This document shows positions 1 to 10,038 of a stretch of DNA of 64,000 nt, in pieces. Both the position numbers and the translations under genes were made by a program. The notes beneath the pieces were generated by a model, which ran no database searches, had not been told where the DNA came from, and saw only the letters and a list, made by a program, of their open reading frames with translations. The DNA comes from Sinohyriopsis cumingii. Its lineage: Eukaryota > Mollusca > Bivalvia > Unionida > Unionidae. Within the stretch, counting starts at the first letter, position 1. Each line of letters opens with the position of its first letter. The stretch lies in the NCBI GenBank assembly GCA_028554795.2, contig CM068831.1, positions 30,867,659 to 30,931,658 of the forward strand, in the 5' to 3' direction.

Positions 1-689
1 GGTGACTGAACCAGTTAACGTACAATATTTACTTTATAAAATATTGTCTTTTCCTTTGTATTAACTTCTTCTTTAATCATTATAAAATAATTTGCATAAT
101 GAAGAATAAGCAGTAATAGCGCGACAAATGGTGCAGGCCATCAAGAATACATCACGAAGTCCGACAACAATGGTATCCAGTAAAATGCAAATAAGGAATC
201 GACTCTTTCTCCGGTGGGGCATGAGATTTTTAAAAAATCAGGTTAATATTTTGTCTTCAACAAATGTAATGGATATATATTATAATGGATATAATGAGTT
301 CCTCTCCTACGCTAATCAAAGCAAGAGTATTTCGTTCAAGCTGTAGGGGTAGAGTGTGCATAAGTTGTATACCAATTGGGAGAACATTAAATGGTGGGTT
401 CCATATATCATAATAATGTTGGTCACATATATAAATGTTCTTATGTACTCGCAATGTACTGGAGGATTAGAAAAGCAACGTGTACAACAGAGCATATCTT
501 CTCCACAGCCTTATGTCTTAGACATATAGTGATGTTTTGTGTGGAGCGATTGTTTTAAATAGCTGTAAGCTACGATGAAAGCTCTTGTATGTACGTTTCT
601 GTATTAGTTTTGGGAGTGAATGAAGCTTTAAAAGGTTTTCGTTGCGGTTTCTTTTTATATTTTTTTATATTTTTTTTTTTGGTTTAAAC
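1..689. other. No recognisable gene
   Basis: AT-rich sequence with only short, overlapping open frames on both strands and no recognisable protein motif. Homopolymer T runs lie near 660-710. Confidence 0.5.
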
Positions 690-945
690 GGAGCTTTAAT
701 TTTTTTTTAGTCATATCGTGTGGCAGTTTGTATTTATGCGTGGCACTGAGGTATCATGCCTCAGACATCTAGCATCATGTCCCACCCAGTTACATTATCC
801 TGACACCAGGTCGACCAGTCCTAATACTAACATCTTAATGCTGAGCGCCAAGCGAGGAAGCTGCTAGTACAATTTTTAATAAGTCTTTGGTATGTCTCGG
901 ACGTCGTGACCTCACGCATCCGAGGCGGACGCTCAAACCAGCCTT
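690..945 (-). mobile_element. tRNA-derived SINE, family B, degraded copy 1
   Basis: On the minus strand this matches the better copies at 51407-51714 and 62031-62347. The shared body includes the 'gcattaag' block, 'ctggtgtcaggataatg', 'gggtgggacat' and the 'aactgccaca' end. The tRNA-like head is badly degraded: only traces of the B box and the 'ccgaggcggac' segment remain near 900-940. The A/T-rich tail lies at about 690-725. No clear target-site duplication was found, so this is an old copy. Confidence 0.7.
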
Positions 946-1283
946 AAAACTGTAAAATCATCTATTCAGGAAATAAACTTTTATGTCACTAATAATCCTC
1001 TTTCATAATTGCCACACAAAACACCCCGAAGCCCATTATTTTTTCATATTTTTACTTTGGAAACAATAATTTTTGGGGTATAGTGGAATATATAGACTGA
1101 TTTTTTACATTGAACAATTTGTTTTCTTTGTGCAAATTAAAGCAGATTGTTTCTGAAAAAATCTACCGCTGGATTTTTCCCTACACCAATATCCAGATTA
1201 ATTTTTGTGCATGTTGATATGTGAAGTTTCATGTGGTTGTGAGAACGACGGAATACACATACAGTAACAGTCTAGATTTATAG
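946..1283. other. No recognisable gene
   Basis: AT-rich spacer with no coherent reading frame or repeat that I can identify. Confidence 0.5.
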
Positions 1284-1335
1284 TTGTGGTTATTACGCCA
1301 TTTTTCAAGACATGATAGGTTATCCATGGTGGCTA

Positions 1336-1391
<56 letters not shown>

Positions 1392-1475
1392 TGCAGGAAG
1401 AACCCGAGAACCCCAGACCAATGGAAAGCTGCTGGGAGAATTTCTCATTTTCCCACTGACACATTGCATTGATGA
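1284..1475 (-). mobile_element. SINE family A fragment carrying an internal (TA)n tract
   Basis: The flanks match the 3' half of the SINE-A copies at 40255 and 57046. One side has 'gccatttttcaagacatgatagg' and 'catggtggctagta'; the other has 'ggaagaaccc' and 'aaagctgctgg'. A (TA)n tract at 1337-1390 sits exactly where the other copies read TATAA (minus view: AATACTGG). The tRNA-like head is missing, so this is a 5'-truncated copy expanded by a microsatellite that probably grew from the TATAA site. Confidence 0.7.
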
Positions 1476-1487
1476 ATAACGTTATTA

Positions 1488-1493
<6 letters not shown>

Positions 1494-1568
<75 letters not shown>
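1494..1568. repeat. (AT)n microsatellite
   Basis: Uninterrupted AT dinucleotide run just beside the SINE-A fragment. Confidence 0.97.
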
Positions 1569-1572
<4 letters not shown>

Positions 1573-2894
1573 TAATTATATGCAACTACGTTATACAGTT
1601 TAATTAACAGCATTCAGGTTTGAATAATACAATTAGTTTTAACAAACAATCTATTATCTACAATACACGATAATTACAGTATTGGGAGACTGTCTGCTAA
1701 CCAAAATCAATTCACTCACCATAGGTCAAAAATATTCTGTCTCAAACAGTAACAATAACCGAATGCTGTCCTTTAAAAGGATTCCCGCTAGTTTATGTTG
1801 CTGGTATTAGGTGATTCAACTCAGAAGGATCTGGTTATGTTTTTAGTATTGTAAATTTAACTTTTCCAAGAACGCAAGTTGAATGCTTTTTTATGTCAAG
1901 ATTCAGTCTTAACGGCACTAGCTCCAGTAAGCCAAGGGAATTTTGTGAGCATTGTGATGTTAGGACTGCATCAGATATTTATTCACAGTAAGTTGCCATT
2001 TCCTCTACTAAGATATATTTAGCAACGAAAGGAAAATAAGAACAAAGAAAGAAGCTGCTACTGATTTTCAAACTAAAATCTGTTCGTATTATTATTTTAA
2101 AGCATATGAGTAAATGTAGCCCAACATGATCAAACGTCAGCAGCAAGCATAGTCAGTTGGCACTTTTCAATTCGAACCTAGGAACTCTGAGACTAGTAAT
2201 ACATTATCAAATTATTTAATATACTTAAAAATAGATTTTGATATATACCTAATAAGGAAGTGAAAACCAATGTTACTTCATATCAAGATATACACGTTCA
2301 TCATTCTTCTTCTAAAATATATATCTGGAGATGCTAACAAATTAAAAGTAATTTGCACAATCCACTCTTTAGTTTATACTGTTCTCCTCAATCTAATTAA
2401 AATTCCGCATACAATCAACGTTCCTTCAGATATCTATGGAGGGGTAATACCGCCATACTTCTGTGCATGTATTGTCTATTCTTCTTTGATGCATTATTGT
2501 AAATAGTTGCTTGCAAGTACTACTTTTATAATTCTATCCACATATATTGTATTCTTCATTGATACAAACTGTACGTGGCAGTTTGCAAGTGCTACTTTCC
2601 GTCTGCATTAATGTAAATGGCTGCTTGTAAGTGCTACATTCATGATTCTATTCATGCTTGCAAGTACTTGTATCTACTTTCGTTCTGCGTCATTGTATCT
2701 TACAGTTTGCCATCCACTGAATTGATTCCATAGTTTTTCGTAGGGCAAATGCTGTGTTAGTAATAAGAAGCTTTTATTTTCTATTTATAAACTGGCCATA
2801 TTACAACATCATTCCAGCTGCTGTTTTCATATAGATTTGGCCTTGCAACAGTGTAAATACTAAGTTTTTTCAGTATGGTCTTTGTTGTCCAGCT
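1569..2894. other. No recognisable gene
   Basis: AT-rich. The longest open frame (2270-2506, +) is Ile/Leu/Tyr-rich, with nothing resembling a known family. A short phrase close to 'gcttgcaagtgctacttt' recurs around 2510-2680, suggesting a weak local duplication. Confidence 0.45.
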
Positions 2895-2968
2895 CGTGTC
2901 GCCATCTAATGTCATAATGGGTTATTAGAATATTAGCATGGCATTATGACAACAGACGGCGCTCTAAA
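2895..2968. mobile_element. Small inverted-repeat element (MITE-like)
   Basis: TGTCATAATG near 2913 is matched by its exact complement CATTATGACA near 2943. The pairing extends outwards imperfectly through 'cgccatct' on the left and 'agacggcg' on the right. Total length is about 70 bp with a loop of roughly 20 nt. No target-site duplication was confirmed. Confidence 0.5.
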
Positions 2969-3439
2969 TTTCTGAAGTTTTTCCTTTAACAAAAATAGTG
3001 AATGCTCCTCACGGAGATTTAGATTACCTTACGGCAATCATTTTGTGTGACAAGCAGCAGATAAAGAATTTACTAGATCTACGTTTCAAATAAATATTGT
3101 AACTCTTTCAATTCGAACTTTTAAGGTGTACGTTAGCGACGAAGTTTTATTCGTTCTCTAAACTAATGTGCTTTTTCAAAGATGTAGGTGATTTATAGCA
3201 CCTTACGAAAACAAAAACACGTAAACCACAGCAGGTTGGTCCATCTTCTTGAATCCCAGTTTTTACGCACTTTAAGTATTTATTTTCACCTTTTAAGAAA
3301 TCCACTTCTTAGTAATATCTCTTTACTTTGGAAACATTTGTTATTAGCAAAAGTATGGATCAGAAATGACAATGATATATTCCCCTGTACTCTTCTTAAC
3401 GAGATTTTATCAGACGACACCTGGTTATAAAGAACGTAC
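2969..3439. other. Left flank of the Polinton-like element, no clear gene
   Basis: An open frame at 3188-3430 (+) is Leu-rich and unrecognised. I looked here for a left terminal inverted repeat matching the AGAGGGCGAA motif at the right end and found none. The left border of the element is therefore uncertain. Confidence 0.35.
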
Positions 3440-3454
3440 AATACGTCACCCATT

Positions 3455-3688
3455 TTGTCGCACCTCATAGCTCGAGAGCGACTAGAAGCAATTAAGAAAT
3501 TTCTCCCCGTGAGAAATGCTTTCAGAAAAAAAACACTACAAGAACGACAAGAAGCCCAAGTTGAATTCGCAACAGGTGCAAAACAATTATTTAAACCAGT
3601 TACAACAGTTACTGAAAAAGTAGTAGCAGCTACTGAAGGTTTACTTGCGCCAGTACAACAAACTGCTGCGCAAACTGAAAAAAAATAG
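3455..3688 (+). CDS. Small Lys/Glu/Gln-rich protein of the Polinton-like element
   Basis: About 77 codons. The start is uncertain: the frame opens at a TTG and may extend upstream. The N-terminal half is a charged amphipathic helix (ERLEAIKKFLPVRNAFRKK...ERQEAQ), followed by a Thr/Val/Ala-rich segment (LFKPVTTVTEKVV). This composition suggests a coiled-coil or structural accessory protein. I do not recognise a named family and infer membership of the element only from position and strand. A second lysine-rich frame follows after a poly-C run. Confidence 0.45.
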   Translation: MSHLIARERLEAIKKFLPVRNAFRKKTLQERQEAQVEFATGAKQLFKPVTTVTEKVVAATEGLLAPVQQTAAQTEKK

Positions 3689-3776
3689 CAGCGAGAACTA
3701 AGCAAACAAAAATGATTTTACGAGCATTTCCAATTGAAATAGCTGCAGCTCAACCTCCCCCCCCCCCCACCCGTCG

Positions 3777-3992
3777 ATGAAAAAATACTTGAAAATATTC
3801 GTACTGAAATCGCCGACATCAAAAAAAGAACATGCACCTAAACCTAAAGTAAAAAGAGAAAATATTGAACTGATTGAAACATTTAACGAAGGTGTTGTTG
3901 AAGAACTTAGAGAAAAAGTTAAAAAGAAAGATTGTTCTCGTGTTGCATTTGATAGTGTTCCTCAAAAGTCTAAAATTTTAAAACCCAAGTAA
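3777..3992 (+). CDS. Lys-rich small protein, possible continuation of the preceding gene
   Basis: A 71-codon frame starting at ATG just after a C-homopolymer (about 3756-3769). It is highly basic at first and then acidic/helical (NIELIETFNEGVVEELREK), ending KSKILKPK. An open frame (AARTKQTKMILRAFP) fills the gap from 3689 and is out of register with this ORF. One insertion or deletion in the poly-C tract would join the two, so 3455-3992 may be one broken gene. Function unknown; not a recognised capsid or protease. Confidence 0.4.
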   Translation: MKKYLKIFVLKSPTSKKEHAPKPKVKRENIELIETFNEGVVEELREKVKKKDCSRVAFDSVPQKSKILKPK

Positions 3993-5022
3993 GCTAACAT
4001 AAATACTGATAGTTATTTCAAATGGCTATATCGCGTGTATTATAACAAACCCCAGGCCAGAAATGATGATGAAGTATACATTGAATATATTAACGACATA
4101 AATTTTATTTGGAGTCACAACTTCGACAACAACACAGACTACAAACCCCTTAGCATGAACCTTCATATCAACTTCCTCAACCGCAGCAACAAATAGAAGG
4201 TTCAAGAGGGCATGTTTCCAGTAAGGACGGCACAGTACATGTAGTATTACATGTAGTATATACAAGGACGGCACAATCTCCCATGAAACCCATAGATTGT
4301 CAAATAACATTCTAGCAGGCTCAAGAAGATATATTTACAGTAAACCTTAATTCTAAGGACGGCACTATACATGTAGTATATGCAATTTTAATTATGGACA
4401 GCACAACATACACAGGGAGCCATTCTCTACATTCAACAGATTTTCTCACACCCTCCCCACGAAATCAACTCCGGGAGAGGACTCCCAATAATAAAACGGG
4501 TCTTATAGTATTTAAGCTAACTAATACTTGGAACTTCGAAAATAGCTACGCGATCTGCTTGGCTTATTTGCTGTTTGTATTTTTTTGTTTTAAATATAAT
4601 CGCAGAAAAAATATAGATGAACTAGGAAACCGGACGGATTCAGTAAAACGAGAATATTGTTTCTTAAAAATATTTATCCTTAAATCACCGATTACACCTA
4701 CCTTTACTGGTAGTCCTTGATAAAAATCAACGGGAAGTAATGTTACAACGGAGATAACTGTCAGCACTTGAAATAAATACTTCCCTGAAATCTGATATAC
4801 CGTTTGTTGTAACACAGGCTGATTGTTGAGATAGACCGTAGTTATTTACTTCAATTTCGGTTTGTCGAATAAACAGAGTATTACAGATTGTTTTCTTGAA
4901 CTATTTGATTTTGTGACTTTAGGAATACATGACAAGCGAGAGTTAAACGCAATTTTTTTTGTTATTTACAAGTCAATATTATTGTGCAATCTAGAGTCAA
5001 GGGGGTAACTCTATCAACCGCG
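3993..5022. other. Unassigned part of the Polinton-like element with short repeats
   Basis: Plus-strand fragments remain, such as ARNDDEVYIEYINDINFIW (about 4057-4113) and 108 codons at 4394-4720 with a hydrophobic stretch near codons 55-65. An unrecognised minus frame (4564-4815) overlaps. The phrase AAGGACGGCAC occurs three times (about 4231, 4264, 4353), twice followed by ACATGTAGTAT. This is where capsid or protease genes might have been, but I see no diagnostic motif. Confidence 0.35.
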
Positions 5023-5563
5023 TTACATGTCCGCGGCAGAGCTATTTCCGTTGATTTTATCTAACACTATTGGAACATAAAATAAAATCCATTTTTCATA
5101 CTTGTGTGAAAATGCTGATTTGGTTTTTTTATTTGCGACTTTTTGTACTCCGTACGGGTGAATACCGAAATACCTGCCAGCCTCATTCATTCACTGAAAT
5201 ATTTTTTCACTGGTCTCTATATTTAAGGATTTAACCGCCTTCTTTGAAACAGTCTTACATCTTCCGGTATTACCACGTACATAATTCTCGCTCTGTGTGA
5301 TAGCTTGCAGGTTGTGTAAAGAGTTATTAAGTTTTTGCAGTCAATATGATCGATCACAATACCATCTTTGATCACCCCATGAAAAGTCTCGAATATAAAT
5401 TTATGAGAGAGATCCCTCTTGCCCCCAACAGAAAATTTAAGATAACCGGCGTTATCAACAGTACCAACTGGTTTATTTTCTTCAGTCGACAGTGTATGGT
5501 TACACCATCACGAGATGCTTCATAATTCTTGACAGGATGTTTGACAAATTCTTTTTGCTCCAT
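5023..5563 (-). pseudogene. NUMOD/HNH endonuclease, frameshifted
   Basis: Reading from ATG at 5563 towards a TAA at 5023-5025, about 180 codons are recognisable across several frames. The N-terminus has a NUMOD4-like segment (KNYEASRDG). The HNH core follows, with a conserved histidine in LSHKFIFETFHG and the IDHIDC motif, then a piece in another frame (HNLQAITQSEN). The C-terminus is NUMOD1-like (MNEAGRYFGIH, then KWILFYV). At least three frameshifts separate these pieces, so the copy cannot make the enzyme. HNH_3/NUMOD proteins are homing-type endonucleases common in phages and large DNA viruses. It lies 25 nt downstream of the Cys-rich gene on the same strand, suggesting a two-gene unit read from the 5912-5953 gap. 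Family assignment is firm; its role in the element is not known. Confidence 0.75.
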
Positions 5564-5588
5564 TTACATATAATATTATTTGTCTAAA

Positions 5589-5911
5589 TTACAATTTGTC
5601 TTCAAATCTAGCTATATAATCTTCTGGGGTCCTTATAACCTTATCAAGGTCAGAGTCATTGACAACGTCAGGGTTGTTATCTTTTTTATCATAATACCGC
5701 TTTAGTTCTCTATCTTTTACCACCACATTGCACACAACTGCGTGTTCCCTCTAACTCCAACACCACACCGTAAGCACGGTTTTGGACCAAGACCCCCTCT
5801 TCGCACGCTTTGCAAATGCTGTCCGCAGAATTCATTAACGCAGGATTTGTTACAAGGAGTTGAAGACCCTACCATCAACCACTTGCACTGATTTTTTATT
5901 TGAGTCATCAT
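5589..5911 (-). pseudogene. Cys-rich zinc-binding protein of the element, one frameshift
   Basis: From ATG at 5911. The first approximately 50 codons contain eight cysteines and a histidine in a spaced pattern: CKWL, TPCNKSC, NEFCGQH, PCLRCG, QLC. This fits a two-site zinc-binding module. A frameshift near 5735-5760 then moves the reading frame; the continuation is charged (YYDKKDNN...EDYIARFEDKL) and ends at a TAA at 5589-5591, giving about 107 codons in total. I recall similar small Cys-rich proteins beside the polymerase in Polinton-like elements but know no function. It is transcribed divergently from the polymerase/helicase gene, with 42 nt between the start codons. Confidence 0.6.
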
Positions 5912-5953
5912 ATATATAATATTTTTTATTTAAATACTTGTCTGAAATATAAT
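5912..5953. promoter_or_regulatory. Probable divergent promoter
   Basis: A 42-nt AT-rich gap (contains TATATATAA and TTTATTTAAAT) between the ATG of the minus-strand Cys-rich gene and the ATG of the plus-strand polymerase/helicase gene. A bidirectional promoter is inferred only from geometry and composition. Confidence 0.35.
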
Positions 5954-8900
5954 ATGGAAGAGTTTGAGAGATTATCTACAATCAAGCCTTGGAAATCTTA
6001 GTTTCCTGAACCCAGATTAGATCTTGACAGAATAACTCTTGACTTGCGGAGGCGAACTCTGGCTGATCCGACGAATAATCTGATTAATAATGATCGGAAT
6101 GCTAAAAAAGAATTTCGTGATGATGGGGCATCTCACATGTGGTCGACATTCAAGGCCATACGCAACATCAAATGTGTCGAAGAAGTCATCGATGAAGTCA
6201 TTGATGCTACAATGAACGATGAGCAAGCGAAAACGATTACCGATTATCTCAACAATCAGAAATAATTTTTCAGAATACAACTTTTTGCATTATCAGAAAC
6301 AGATTCCGCTGAGTGGATTATCCGTGATAAACGTGACCCTGTCCTTGTTAATGGAAAAACCGCTGTGCTAAGTAAAAATTCCAAGCCAGGAATGCTGACT
6401 GGAATTGACAGACCATATTACGCTCGAGCGTATCCTATGACCACGGCTATTTATGGAATTTTTCAGCTAAATGATAACCCTAATATTAATGATCTTGCAT
6501 CAATGAGATTTTCAAAGCTGATCTATGTAGCCGAACGAGTAATCGAACATTTTACAAACGCGATGCGTGGAAATTGGTTAACGGATCTACGACGTGAAAA
6601 AATAAAAAAATGGGCAGAATCGGTTAAGGATACCGGAGCTTCAATAAATGATGTCGCCGAGTTAGGAAATAAATTAATTTCCAATAATAGTAGCAACGAT
6701 TACTGGAGAGATTTTATACGAATCAAAGAATAAATCGAGAGGTGCTCCAATTGAATATAATTACTGATAATAATGCGCACGCGTGGACCAGCGCTGTCAC
6801 AATATTTCCACAACATCGAACCGTAAGATTTTACCGCGGAGACATGTTTGATTTTATTCACGAAATAAGCACAAACGATCCTGTATTAGTATGGCTATTT
6901 CAGAGTTCCGATGACGGAAAATATGATCAATTTGTACGACCTAACGGTGAAATATATCGTAAAGAATCTCTTCATCAAGAAATGAAATATCTTGCGTAGA
7001 AATTTTCAACAGAATACTGAGCAATTACTAAATAATTGTTTTACAGTTCCTTCTGTTGCTGCTCACTTTGCGAGAGAGAAAAATTCGTGGAAACCAACAC
7101 GATTTGAATTTCTCGAAGACATACAACTAAGTTGCTGTGAATACGGACACAGTGGATTGTGGAATACTAAGTATAATTACAGTGACGTTATCTCTGTTGA
7201 TATGGTAGCGTATTATCCGGGAGTTTTCTTGGTTACGGAGAATGTTCTGGATATTTTATAACATTTGGTCACCCCACAAACGAGATGACAAGAGTATCGA
7301 TAAATGGACCACTACCTGATTTTGATCTAACCGGATTCGCTCGTATTGCATCATTCGAGTTTGCTAAAGGTCTTCATCCGATCTGTTATGTTTGGTTTGG
7401 TTTGGTAGGCACTTTTCAGAAAAACGTTGGGCACCAATAGTTTTATTACGATATATGCTTGATTGTAAAATATTAATATCGTTGTTTGTAAGTGAGGCAA
7501 TTATCGGAAGCAGACCGAAGTTTGGTTACCACCACCTGATGATGATAAAGCCGCAAAAGATCTCGGTAGAAGAATAATCGGTAAATTTATTCAAGGTGGG
7601 GCATATGATCATAAACGAGATTATGCACGATTAGTCATAGACGATGCTGAATATGATTTTATTATCGCCGATGCAACGAGATATTTGTAGTCGAGAAAAC
7701 GCCTACTTGTCTAACGGAACACGATTCGGTACAATTGTTGGTTATATTGATGGTGAGTCGCCTCAGTTTACTCATTTAAGATCCTCAATGCTCGCTTATG
7801 TTTCTATAAATTTATTATCGATGCTAAATAGATTCCCTACCACACCAGAGTTGCTACGGATTCATTTTATATCGAAAAAAATATTCACAATTACTGACTC
7901 AAGTTACAAGTACTGATGCATCATGGGGCGAATGGAGAATAAAAGAAATGTTATATAATTATTCTGAATCCGCAGATGTTGCGATTAAAGATATTTATTA
8001 CAAAAATAATCAGATATCAGAATTATCGTCTGCGGCATCTGTGTATGATCCTTTATCCAGACAAGACGGTCCATCTAAACTGACCGAGAGGTCTGGTAAG
8101 ACGACTCGGGTGATCGAATTATTTCGACAGAAGTCAGATGATATGGTTGTTTTAACACCTACACACAGACTCGCAAGATAAACGAAACAAAGAGGAGTGC
8201 AATCATGTACTTATCATAGCTTTTTTTCGATACAATGGTGACACATGGACTCCTGATCGAATGGGAGAGAAATATATTCCAAAAATTATTATTTGGGATG
8301 AGATATGTACAGTGTTGCTAGATATATTAAAAATGTTTCTCGATTGGTTGTTATTGAAAAATACAGCTGTGATAATGTGCGGTGATCACGGTCAACCACC
8401 ACCGTTTGTTGGGTTATCTCCGCACGGGTGGTTAAAGAATTTTATAGATTATTAAGAGGAGATAACTGATGATCATAGATCTCTTGATGTAGAATTAAAG
8501 GAGTTTAAAAATTTAATCAGACTACAGCCGAATAAAATTCAATGTGAAATAATGCGTAAATTAATTTCAGAAACTTTTATGAACGACTTTCTGCAAGTGT
8601 GGAGACCAAATGATTTAACAGTGGCAAGTAGAAAGATAATTCGTGATACACTTCAACAGCGGTTATTTCAGTTGCATAAAGAAAAATTTTCAGATCTACG
8701 TGTGCCTTTGTGTAATAAACCAGTTGATACACGACGACAGAATATCGACGTTGACATACCAGGACAGACTGAGAAACAATCTCGTATTAAATGATGTTGT
8801 CGCAGATGATGTCAGTGTTGTTGAGAATGCGCTACACGCTGATAAATCTCCGTGAACACTGGGATACGCGATGACAATTCACTCATCTCAGGGTTTAACC

Positions 8901-9306
8901 ATGTTTGATACTCGAGTTTGGATCATCGATGATCGTGTCGAATGGTCAAGTTTATCTTGCAGTGTCTCGAGTCAGAAGAATATCTCAGCTGCGGAGAATT
9001 GTCATAGACGTTACAGAAACCATCAATGATGTCCTCGATGACAGTGAAATAGTAAGGAACAAAATAGTTGGTTATAAACAAAGTGACAAAAAAACGAGAC
9101 TTTGATCTCGATGTTTAATTTGTCATAGCGCTGAAACAGCAGCAGAATAATCATTGTGCAAGTTGTAATTGTATAATGTTGTGGCGATATTCAAATAATG
9201 ATCCAAGACAATTTCCCGTGGATAGAAAAGATAATAGTCTTGGTCATACGCGTGAAAATGTGATGCTGACCTGTCTAGAGTGTAATCGGCGTAGGGGTGT
9301 AACGTA
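5954..9306 (+). pseudogene. B-family DNA-polymerase-like / SF1 helicase / HNH gene, multiply broken
   Basis: Begins at ATG 5954; a stop appears after 15 codons (about 5999). Coding-like segments then continue on the same strand across frames to 9306, over 1,100 codons. Polymerase-like signals are: SVDMVAYYPGVF at 7193-7228, a motif-A-like D..S.YP; FTHLRSSMLAYVSINLL from 7767, motif-B-like; and VATDSFYI at 7850-7873, resembling the DTDS motif C with Ala for the first Asp. Helicase signals are: a degraded P-loop RSGKTTR (8089-8109), Walker B WDE (8294-8302), GDHGQPPPF (8381-8407; PIF1/RecD-type motif III), MTIHSSQGLT (8871-8900) and YLAVSRVRR (8953-8979). The gene closes with an HNH-like zinc module. 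Many stops and frameshifts make it non-functional. Role by analogy: protein-primed replication of the element. The helicase call is firmer than the polymerase call. Confidence 0.65.
9131..9306 (+). other. HNH-like zinc module at the end of the polymerase/helicase gene
   Basis: An uninterrupted frame of about 58 codons with two Cys pairs (CASC and CLEC) bracketing FPVDRKDNSLGHTRENV and ending CNRRRG. The pattern CxxC ... DR.DN..GHT..N ... CxxCN is the treble-clef HNH arrangement; the D-R-D-N and G-H-T-x-x-N segments would supply the ββα-metal site. There is no start codon; it is in a different frame from the last helicase segment (8905-9105). It could be the displaced C-terminal domain of that protein or a separate gene remnant. 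Confidence 0.6.
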
Positions 9307-9580
9307 GTCGAGCTAGCACCCTTTGAGACTGAATTGGTATTTAAGAAATAACAAACACATATGCGAGTGACAAGAAAAAGATGTATTATTCTCTCACACT
9401 AATGATGAAGTAACATGACATCAAAATAAATACAAAGGTACATAATATGGATCCAGTGGAAAACTATGATGAACAGATAATTATATGAAATGTTCAATAA
9501 TTATAAAGTTGTCTCAGATAATTAAACACTTATATGCTTTTTGTCTCTATGGACAACCAATATGCTTACCTTTCCCTATA
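9307..9580. other. Spacer after the polymerase/helicase gene
   Basis: No convincing gene. Weak coding-like continuation of the HNH module may persist for some 30 codons in other frames. Confidence 0.3.
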
Positions 9581-9895
9581 TAGTCAAACACTAATGGCAT
9601 TCTTATAGTCAAACACTATAATGAAATTTTCTCAGTCAAACACTATGACCTTATAGTCAAACACTATAATGAAATTCTTTAGTCAAACACTATAATGAAA
9701 TTCTTATAGTCAAACACTATAATGAAATTCCTCTTAGTCAAACACTATGACCTTATAGTCAAACACTATAATGAAATTCTCTTATTCTCTTAGTCAAACA
9801 CTATAATGAAATTCTCTTAGTCAAACACTATGACCTTCTTATAGTCAAACACTATAATGAAATTCTTATAGTCAAACACTATAATGACATCTCTT
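9581..9895. repeat. Twelve-copy short tandem array with hairpin core
   Basis: TAGTCAAACACTA (one copy with CAGTC) begins at 9581, 9605, 9633, 9654, 9680, 9707, 9735, 9756, 9791, 9818, 9842 and 9869. It is usually followed by TAATGAAATTCTT or by TGACCT. Spacing alternates between about 21 and 35 bp, so units come in long and short forms. The core is an inverted repeat, TAGT-CAAAC-ACTA. The array lies between the plus-strand polymerase/helicase gene and the minus-strand integrase, that is, at the 3' ends of two convergent genes. Confidence 0.9.
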
Positions 9896-10038
9896 ATATA
9901 ACTCACCCAACTCGTTGGCTCAAACTAAGTAAGACATAATGGCGATCCCGCCCCGACAGCTTAACACATAAACAGCTTCCCTCTAATGGCTGTGTCAGTC
10001 AAGATCCCTAAGTAACATATATAGTCGCGCGTGTTAAC

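Noticed and set aside
4026-4310. Hydrophobic minus-strand frame as a membrane protein
   Set aside because: It is the complement of the plus-strand coding-like fragment (DDEVYIEYIND) and of the short repeats; a shadow frame.
9581-9895. CRISPR array
   Set aside because: Spacers between the repeats are themselves repeated, units are too short and irregular, there are no cas genes, and the context is an animal genome.
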